Origin: Brienomyrus brachyistius
Taxonomy: Eukaryota; Chordata; Actinopteri; Osteoglossiformes; Mormyridae
Assembly: GCF_023856365.1 (NCBI RefSeq)
Contig: NC_064540.1
Span: 7,416,501 to 7,480,500 of the forward strand
DNA: 64,000 nt
Direction: 5' to 3'
The stretch's first letter is position 1; each line of letters starts with the position of its first letter. The position numbers and the translations under genes were made by a program. Below, one piece after another: positions 55,179 through 64,000 of this stretch. The notes under the pieces were generated by a model. That model was given only the letters and a program-made list of their open reading frames with translations. It made no database searches and was not told the DNA's origin.

Positions 55179-55850
55179 CATTTCTTGGGTGTCTTGTGGC
55201 TTTGTTTCCTTTTCAGCTTCACTTCGAGCTTGCACATGAATTGTCACAAAATGGTCCAGGCCACTTGTTTGTTATTTGAGTTGAGGTCTTCCATTGTCTG
55301 GCACTGAACATTATTTCATTTCTGTGAAATCCATCTGGTGACGCAATGTATTGGCAATAAAGAAGTTGTCGGATTCAGAAAAAGCTTATTAATCACTTAA
55401 TTTATGTTCCCAAGTCGATACTAGCTAACTGTATTGATAAAACTACAGCTTCGAATGACTGAAAAAAAAAATCATGTTACCTCATATTATTGTATCCAAA
55501 TCAACGTAGGCGTCTATTTTATTTAAATAGGAAGCGCCACCACATCCAAACCTCCAATAATCCGGTAGTACGTGACACATGATAGAATGGAGCTCCTTTA
55601 AGAGCCAAAATGGATTCGGTTTCCTTTCTTTAAATGGCATATGTTTAGACTAATCGTGTGACAGAAATTGATCACGAACGTCTAATTTTCTCAAATCACA
55701 AGCAAGTAGGCGGGACATCCGTATGTAAGGAAGGGCTGGGTTGTGGTGTTGTGGATCCGTGGGAGCTGTTGCATTCTGTAATTCTCGGTCATTGTTATTG
55801 TATTGGTTTAATTTTGTGGCTGCGTTTGCTAGCTGGTGATCTTGAAGGAC

Positions 55851-58800
55851 ATGCCTGGCATTGACAAATTACCAATAGAGGAGACATTGGAAGACAGTCC
55901 TCAGGTATTTTATGGGCGTTTTATTTGTTGCTAAATGGTTAACTGCACACAGCCGCTCTTTGTGCCCTGCACCCAGTAGACTTTAGCTTATTAGCTAACA
56001 TAACGTGGCACACCTACCCTTTATTTCGTTTGTTTCGACCAGACACTTATCTGCATCTAAATACAGGTTAACTGGTCGATAACTGGCATAAGTGGCCGGG
56101 CTAGACCCTTCGTTCCAGTGTTAATCTCGGGCAAGGCACAATCGTATCAGCGCGCCCACAGAATGCTACCTTTCTTGTCAAATCGCATGTGTTTACTTTC
56201 TGCAAACCACATAGGTCTTATTCTTCTTTGCTAAAAAAGTGTATATTTACGGCTATTATTATGTAAGAGCTGAACCATAGACGTAGTCAGAAATCACTCC
56301 GTGGCGTTATTGTCCAAAATGATGTGTTTAACGGGTTGTCAGCTCGATCCGAGATGCGAAGCAGTCTCCTCGGTCTGTTTCGTGCTTTTCCGTTTGGTTT
56401 ATGCAATCGTGCACATCCGTATTATTTCTAACTTTCGGCAAGGATATCTCTGAACTGACAATGACGACTGTGTGTACTCTGCGTGGAGATATGAGGTGTG
56501 ATATTTGTACCGTGTAATAGCCACGTTCATAGTTACACCATTACAGTATCCTGTGTTTTGTAGAAAGGTCACATCAATGATTTGGAGATTTGTAAATATA
56601 ATGTGCAGTTGGTATCCCTGTCTTTCTTCTGCAGCATCTAACGGAGTTCATTGAACACTTTGCCTTACAGACCAATCTCATCAGTTCCAAATTTGTCCAT
56701 TATGGCTTTGATTAACTGTGTTTTGGCTTTACTTCAGAATTCCCTTGATCAGAAATGGTAGGCCGTTATTGCTGCTTTTTATATTTAAATAAATGCTTTT
56801 TATGTTAGAGATTTAATGCGGTGTCGAACAAATCCAAGAAGAGTGCCTGTTAGGTATGTTCAGTTGTCGGTAGGAAAAATGATTCCTAGATTTTATCAGT
56901 TGGATTTTTGATTCACGTTTTAATTAGTTGTTTCAGTTCTTGGGTCCTTGAAATGTAGTAAGCTGTGACATGGGCAGGAGAAGCCGATTTTCTGCTACTT
57001 TGTGTGTCCACTTAAAACCTTCCATAGTATTACATTTGTGGGTTCGTTTGGATTAAAGCGTAGTCTGTGTTCCCCCTTCCGAACAATGATAAATAGCAAC
57101 CTTATGTAAAATAGTTACCTGAAGTTTGTGCATAAGTGCCTCTGTCCTTTTGGGGTTTTTATGTGGGTTACAAGACTAAAGAAACCGTATCAGACCACGG
57201 GACACTCCATACGTTGAGTACAGTGATGTATCCAAAGTAGTCTTTTTTTTTAGTACTAATTAGATGCCAGATTCAGGCTGACCAATGTCAACAACATTCA
57301 AATGCAGAAGCCAGTGTAGTATTAAAGTAGGTATATGTCTCTTTTCATGGTCCTAATGCAACTCTCCCATTAACTTTGCAGTCCAGCTGGATGTCAGCCA
57401 ATGCACAAGACAGGCAGATATGCAGACAAAACCTTTTTGTAAACTTCCGCTAAGAATTCTCCGATGACTGCAGCGTTGCAGATTAGTAATTAAACTACTT
57501 GTGTTTTTTTTCCAATTTAAATTTGAGGTCTAGGGTTTTTTTTTTTCGTGAACCTTTTTACATATTTGGCATCTACGGCTGTAGATGCGGGAGATTCTGT
57601 TAGATCACTTTAGCTTATGAACCGCGACCACCACAGTGACAGTTCTATTTGAGGAACGGTCCACATCACTTCTGTGCAAAGTTAAATTTAGGCCATTGCT
57701 AAAGAGCTGAGCACTTTGACAAGCTAGCTCTAATCTGGAGGAAGTGTGTGAGATGGGGAATAAGGAGGTGGAGACATTTTGATCTCCACCATGGTGATGC
57801 ATAGTCTACAAAGTGCAACTTCCAAGTTTACTTTGGTATTTGCTGGCTGGTGGAGGAGCTTAGGGTACAACAGAAGATCAATGATTGGGATGTAAACCTG
57901 TGGTCCTGCGAACCATGCTGCTGCATGCATATCTCCCTGAATTTTTTTTTCCTTTCATGCATGTCTCGATCCTCTCCTCTCCAGACACGCTCATTGCTGG
58001 GTGTCTTTGAGGAGGATGCGGCGGCCATCTCCAGCTACACACACCAGCTCTTCCAGGCCATGCAGAGGATCTATGATGCACAGGTGAGTGAGAAGCCCCT
58101 TTTGGTTTCTGAAAGAGTACACAGCTTAAAGTCCAGGAAGTGAAACTGATAACTGACTTTTTTATTTAAAGGTTGGATGCTGTTTATATCTGTATTGAGA
58201 AGACCTTTTTGATCCATGATCAGAATGTCCTCAATAATGGTGTCATTCTCTACTCTTCAGAATGAGCTCAGTGCAGCCACCCACCTAACATCCAAACTGC
58301 TGAAGGACTACGAGAAACAGGTAATAATTATGGTATTTGACAGTGTGACTCAGTGTTAATTGTCTTTTTAAATTGCTTTGAATTACTGTATTGTCATCAA
58401 CGCTTGTTTTCTATGTCCGCTGCCATTTACCTAGATTAAGTTTCTATCTGTGTAATTTAAGTGTCTTGAGTGTGTGTCCTGTTTTTGTAGCGCTTTCCCC
58501 TGGGAGGCGATGATGAGGTCATGAGCTCGACGCTGCAACAGTTTGCGAAAGTCATCGATGAGGTGCGTGTGGCCTGCCCATTGTGGCATCCCCCTCACCT
58601 CCCCTTCTGCTCAATATCGGAAACCCTGCTACCGTGAGCTAAACCAGTCTGCTGTCTCTCCATGATCCGCAGCTCAGCTCCTGCCACGCGGTCCTGTCGA
58701 CGCAACTGGCCGATGCCATGATGTTCCCCGTTACCCAGTTTAAGGAGAGGGACTTGAAGGGTAAGAAGGAGGGCTCCTTTACCCCCCCCCCCCCCCCAGG

Positions 58801-59598
58801 CGCACACCTCTGACTGCACAGTACCACCGAATTTAGCCTGAGATCTTCCTCTTACCCCCCACAGAGATTCTCACTCTTAAGGAAGTCTTCCAGATCGCAA
58901 GCGATGGTGAGATTCTTTTGGCTTTCCCGTAAGAAACTGCAATCGCAAAGCTCATGGCTCCCGCTAGCTACAGACACATTTTTACCTTTTCCTCTGTGGC
59001 TGTGTTACTAAGGTGCCTTGTTTCCACGTTTAGACCATGATGTGGCCATTAACAGATACAACAAGCTTTCTAAAAGAAAGGACAATGAGAAGGTATGTTT
59101 ATTTCACTTTTTTTAAAAACCCCTCATGACTCATTTTTATCTTTTTCTTCAGAGCGATTGTCATACATTGTTGTTCACATATCAGTACAAGTTCCTATAA
59201 TATTTCCACGGAAGAGCCCTGCTTAACGGCACAGAAAGTGTTCCTTGGTGTGCATTGTTGACGTTTTGGTTGTAGACCTCTGTGTGTTGGAGCTTTGACC
59301 ACCTTCGCCCTGATTACTGAGCCATGTGATTCACGTTAATGACTGTTATTGAGGCTGAGGATAAGCTATAGCATAATAGTGCAGCTTTTCAAGCAGCGTC
59401 CGTCTGCCCTTAGCCTTAGGCTTTACAAGCAGGAAAAGCCTAGGATCTTGGATCAGTCCTTAAGTGGGTATTTTAGCAGCATTGCGGCTTCTCGAGGTGT
59501 GTCTTGCTTTCCTTATGTTCCATTTGCTTTGTATGCATCAGCTTTTGTTTAATGGGTTCAGGGCTTCTCTTTAGCTTTGTTTTTTTAAATGTCTGCTC

Positions 59599-59640
<42 letters not shown>

Positions 59641-62600
59641 CCACCCGTGTGTAACCCGGTCATGCTCAGCCTGTTTCTGTGAAGCAAGGTTAGGGTTTGT
59701 TTGTGTGTGAGTGGTTTTGTACTTATTACGTTGTAGGGACTAGATTTCCCTACAATGTGATAAAAACCTGTAACTTTTGACATTGTGGGGACATCTTTTT
59801 GATTGTTATGTTTGCTTACTTTTGTTTGGTTAAATGAATGGAGAGTCTCCATAAAGATATGAATACATGGACTCTGTGTGCGTGTGCGTGTTTCTGCCGG
59901 GCAGTGCTCAGCGTGTCCTTGTGCTCGCAGCTGCGCAGTGAGGTCACAGAGGACGTGTACACATCCCGGAAGAAGCAGCACCAGACCATGATGCACTATT
60001 TCACAGCCCTGAACACCCTGCAGTACAAGAAGAAGATTGCTCTGCTGGAGCCTCTGCTGGGATACATGCAGGCGCAGGTGCGAGAGCCCCCCACACGCTC
60101 GGCTCAGGGCTGCCTCGTTAGCCTCGCATTGGGCAGACCTAGTCGAGATGGAACACTGTGCTCACGATACATTGATTTGGTAAATTCCATTCGAGGAGGA
60201 AGCCCAAAAAATGTGCCAAAGGGTTCCCCACCACAGCGAGGTTGGGGGAAGGGCATGTGCACATAGCCTACATGACCACGAAGGAAAAAATATCCATGAT
60301 AGTATTCAAGATAGCGTTCAGTAACACTTGCATCTCTATTCTGTATTATGCGTATAACATGCTGCATTATGATTTGAAATCCATGTCTGTACTTCTAAAG
60401 CAATTATCCTTCCTGTTCATATCGAAACAATCACGCTGTTACTGGCTCTCCTCCCCAAGAGTGACACACACTCCGCTTTGCTGAGGCTTGCTGGCGAGCT
60501 TGTAGGAAATCACTTTCCATTGTTTGCGGGGCGTGGCTGAGACTTTGGCTGTTTTCCTGCTCTCGTGGACCCGCAGAGCACAGCAAAAATGGCATTCCGC
60601 CCCCCCCCCCTCCATCCCCCACAGATTAGCTTCTTCAAGCTGGGCTCAGAGAACCTGACCCAGCAGTGGGAGGACTTCCTGACCGACATCAGCACTAGCG
60701 TGCAGAAGTAAGAGCACCCTTGTGTGTGTGTCATGCTTGTCATACTTTTTTCTGACCTTCGTGTTTAATTGTACAGAAGGAGAAATTCTGTGTAGTAATT
60801 GTTAATTGAGAAGAAACATCTAGGAAGTTATCATAGATACATTATTCTTTTGGTTTACTGTCTTGGACCTTTAGCTACATGCATCTTCAATCTACGTTAT
60901 TGCTGAGTGTTTACATCCTGTAGTGACAAAAGGACACTTTAACCATCAGGCCTTGCGTTTTCTCAGTGTCCGCAGAGAGATGGACAGTGAAGTCAACGTC
61001 ATGCAGCAGACCATCCAGGACCTGGAGCAAGTCAGCGACATCTTCTACCTGCCCGACCCCGACCCCAGCAAGATCCCCATCAACCGGAACCTGACGCGCA
61101 AAGCTGGCTACCTCAACACCCGCAAGTATGTTTGCTTCTGTCAGTCGTGCTTTTGACCGGGAGTACTAACTGGGAAGGCTGGTTTATGGTGTGTTCTTAG
61201 CCAGTTGCTAATGGTTGTTCACTCATAGAACGCTTACAACTAGTGGTATCGGGGCACTCGATCTGACTGATCTTTTGGCCTTACGAGGGCACGGGGCCGC
61301 CTGCTGCCTCGGGTTTTTGGCCCGGCTGAATCCCACACGTACGTGTGCTGTCACATGACCCGCCCCCTCCAGCAAGACGGGCCTGGTGTCGTCTTCCTGG
61401 GACCGGCAGTACTTCTTCACCCAAGGGGGGAACATGATGAGTCAGTCTCGGGGAGACGTCGCCGGTGGCCTCGTCATGGACATCGACAACTGCTCCGTGA
61501 TGGCGGTGGACTGCGAGGACCGGCGCTTCTGCTTCCAGATCACATCTTTCGACGGCAAGAAGTTAGTGAGGCATTTCACCCCTCGGCTATGTCTGGCTGG
61601 TCTCTCACTTGAATCACTGCCATCACCCTTTTGTCTCCCTGTTGTTACGGAGTCTGGTTTTCTGATAAATTGCCATAGAGTTATTATAATGATTAGGAGT
61701 TCTGGGCCGTAGCTGAACTGAGGCAGCCGGTAATGGGGGGAAAAAAACACCGTAGCTGGTCACAGAATACAGGTTGACATCAGTTCAGCTCAGAGACGCC
61801 TTGTCGGGTTTTGGTTGGGATCTTGTTCCATTTTCGGATAAGAGAACAGTAGTGATGCTACTTGGACAGATTCCCCCTGGAGAGATCCTTGGTTTTTCCA
61901 CGGGGCAAATCTGAGGCCTGTGTGACACCTGTAATACCTTTTCAGGGTGGCGATCCTCCAGGCAGACAGCAGGAAGGATTGTGAGGAGGTAATACAGTGT
62001 GTCTCTTTGTTTGCTCTTTATTCTTGACTCCCACAGCTGGGCAGGATGGCACCATACACTGGAGTTTACTGAACTACCCCTGAGCTGCACGAGCATTTCC
62101 ACTTAATGGGGAAGAGGGGGGGGCGGAGGCATTCATATAATAAACAAAATTTTTGTTAAATTAACTAAAGTGTCATCAGAGTTCAGTGTTTTTCATTACT
62201 GGGTAAAATATATTGCTGATCCTGTGGCTGTAGATTTCTGCCAGTTTTTAGAACTTTTGACACCCAAAGTTTGTTTTGCTGCACTAAGAATGAACCACAG
62301 AATGTGGGAATCGTGCAGTTCCGTTCTTATCACATTATTTAAAGAGTTTTCTAGAAGAAATTCACCTCTATACATTCACATTGGAATCCTCATTGTTGGA
62401 AGGAATGAACTTCCTTTAACTGGGTTAAATAAATTACAAGCAGGAAGTGACATTTCTATGAAATAACTCATACACGTTGTTTTCTTGTTTCCACAGTGGA
62501 TTGCCACCATTAACAACATCTCAAAGAGGATCTATCTCAGTGAAAACCCTGAGGTCAGTATGAGACCGTCGAGTGTGTCCGTGTTTATAGTAAGAGCACT

Positions 62601-63250
62601 TCACACCGTTCAAGGATCTGCCATGTGACATTTCCCAGTAATGTGCCGGATGTATTTTGAAAGCTCTGCCCCTTTTTTTACTGGCTGCCTTCCCGTGATT
62701 GGATCCTTTGCTGAGGCTCTCTCTCCTCATTGGCAGGAAATTGCCGCCCGCGTGAACCAGTCGGCTCTGGAGGCAGTGACACCGTCGCCCTCCTTCCAGC
62801 AAAGGCACGAGAACATGCGGCCAAGCGCGTGAGTGTCCTCAGGGCGCGCGGGTTCACACACACCAAATAACAGCACAGCACCAGATTTAGGCCTCTGCCA
62901 GCAAAGCTGAGCAAAGTATTTACCCAAAAATATACTCTGAAAACAAACAAATCATACTTGCATAGTAATAAAAACAAATCTAATATTATTCTTTAAAATG
63001 ATAATCTATCACTTCCTGTGATGGATGAATGGTACATTTAACGATCTCCTGGGTGTTGCCTCTGCAGACCAGGCCGCCCCAAAGCGACACGCACCAGCAG
63101 CCAGGGCTCGGACTCCCCAGCCCTCTCCTCTCTCTCCTCCCTCTCCCTGGACTCCCTAGTGGCTCCCAACACGCCCATCCAGTTCGACATCATCTCGCCT
63201 GTCAGCGAGGAATGCAGCGGCCAAGCAAAGAGCTCCGGGCAGCCGGGCAG
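55851..63250 (+). CDS. appl1: APPL1, Rab5 effector adaptor, exons 1-15 (3' end outside window)
   Basis: Fifteen exons: 55851-55904, 57985-58083, 58261-58320, 58491-58562, 58673-58760, 58865-58906, 59034-59092, 59931-60077, 60625-60707, 60967-61125, 61373-61561, 61946-61988, 62497-62553, 62737-62828 and 63068-63250. They give 475 residues plus two bases, against about 709 for the whole protein. APPL1 binds GTP-Rab5 on early endosomes and links adiponectin, insulin and other receptors to signalling. Seen: start MPGIDKLPIEETLEDSPQ; BAR domain (about 20-268; RSLLGVFEEDAAAISSY, DDEVMSSTLQQFAKVIDE, SRKKQHQTMMHYF, YKKKIALLEPLLGYMQAQ); PH domain (about 277-375; LTRKAGYLNTRN, MDIDNCSVMAVDCEDRRF, IATINNISKRIYL); then the linker with Ser-rich stretch and DSLVAPNTPIQFDIISPV. 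The PTB domain is past 64000. It follows asb14 head to tail, whereas in human the two are tail to tail. Confidence 0.97.
59601..59640. repeat. (TG)n microsatellite in appl1 intron 7
   Basis: About 20 uninterrupted TG units in the intron between exons 7 and 8. Similar runs are at about 813-844, 20753-20781, 35583-35602 and 50309-50330. Confidence 0.8.
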
Positions 63251-64000
63251 GTCTGGTCTCTCACCACCGTCCCACAAGCCCCGTGACGCACACAGGTTTA
63301 TACACGTAGGCGCGGAGGCGCCTGGAGTCATGTGACCACACATGCAACCACACACTTGTAGCAGGCAGGAGATTTGCTGTCATCGGCTCTTATTCAATGT
63401 TTTTGAATAAATGGGGTCTTTGGGTATGTGAAAGTTGTGTTGAATACTTGTAAACTGCATAGTTTTAGCATTTTTATTATTTTAACTTATGACACATAAT
63501 TCAAAGAAAAAAATAAGGATATATGGCGTTATTTTCAAAGTCATGTGTCTTTAACTCGCCTAAAACGAGATCCCACTGTCCAGCTGTCAGAGTTCCCAAA
63601 TGTCTTGGAAAACCTGGATTTTTTAAATGCATTTTTCAGTCATAGAAAATGGGAAAAAAATGTCAATATGTCCTGGAAAATAAATGGGTTGTCCAGGATT
63701 TTTGCATACGTGATAAATTTATAACCTGGTTATATTTTGAAGTTGTAGGGTTTTACACAACTCTGTTTTCCGTAGACTAATGCCAAATCCAGCTTTTGGT
63801 AGCATTTGTGAGTGTATCTGGTTGGAATTACCATATTTGCCTGAATATATGGGGAGGCAAGAAAAAAATTATGCATTTTACTTTATGCCAAAATCATAAC
63901 TACCAAGCAGGTAAACATATTAAACATTTTAGACTTTATTTTACGGACATATACAAGATGCACATCATTGATGAGAAGCCCGGCGGTGTTCTCAATTCCT
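63251..64000 (+). other. appl1 intron 15, start
   Basis: The last seen donor is GTCTGG at 63251. The remaining 750 bases are AT-rich and show no exon with PTB-domain similarity; AATAAA occurs but within the intron. No transposon recognised. Confidence 0.6.

Larger units (their letters stand above)
52811..55700. other. Intergenic between asb14 and appl1
   Basis: Contains asb14 3' UTR (first AATAAA at 53206-53211, inside LINE sequence), the LINE fragment 53165-54180, an unclassified repeat at about 54595-54800 (CCTCAAGTTGGTGTTGATTC, CCTGGTGACCATATAGATGG), a full SINE at 54812-55178 and unique AT-rich sequence up to the appl1 promoter. No other gene seen. Confidence 0.5.

Noticed and set aside
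59601..59640. Short regular TG repeats as possible array structure
   Set aside because: They are simple dinucleotide microsatellites with no spacer structure; nothing resembling CRISPR occurs.

Overview
This is vertebrate nuclear DNA, almost certainly from a teleost fish. Genes are split by introns with GT/AG ends, and each conceptual protein is close to its vertebrate family. The space between genes is filled with tRNA-derived SINEs of a kind typical of fish, Tc1-like transposons, CR1/Rex-like LINE pieces, hAT-like elements, one solo LTR and CA/GT microsatellites. I cannot name the species. I see no bacterial, phage or CRISPR features and no free-standing tRNA or rRNA gene.

Layout, left to right. 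(1) 354-1387 (+): the last two coding exons of dennd6a, then a long 3' UTR. (2) 7324-13720 (+): complete arf4, six coding exons, 180 aa, with a CpG-rich promoter carrying a CRE and a UPRE-like site. (3) 15790-17963 (-): complete pde12, three exons, 587 aa, convergent with arf4. (4) 18-21.5 kb: a repeat-rich gap that holds a decayed copy of part of pde12 exon 1 inside a SINE. (5) 22047-25796 (-): an atp6ap1l-type V-ATPase accessory gene, 5' end unresolved. (6) 33526-35519 (+): complete rps23, 143 aa, with a TOP promoter. (7) 35.5-45 kb: nested transposons, including a clean solo LTR. (8) 45197-52810 (+): complete asb14, nine exons, 591 aa. (9) 55851-63250 (+): appl1 exons 1-15 (BAR, PH and linker); the PTB exons lie beyond the right edge.

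The genes are not an operon and most share no pathway, but several act in membrane traffic: dennd6a is a Rab GEF, arf4 a Golgi GTPase, appl1 a Rab5 effector, and atp6ap1l relates to the proton pump. dennd6a-arf4-pde12 and asb14-appl1 match a block on human 3p14.3. The atp6ap1l-rps23 pair matches a neighbour pair on human 5q14 and sits where mammals have DNAH12. The comparisons with human are from memory.

I found no obviously new multi-gene system. The most unusual item is the pde12 exon fragment embedded in a SINE bounded by a perfect 13-bp target-site duplication. Next are the stress-type promoter of arf4, the hybrid synteny, and the atypical 5' end of atp6ap1l.
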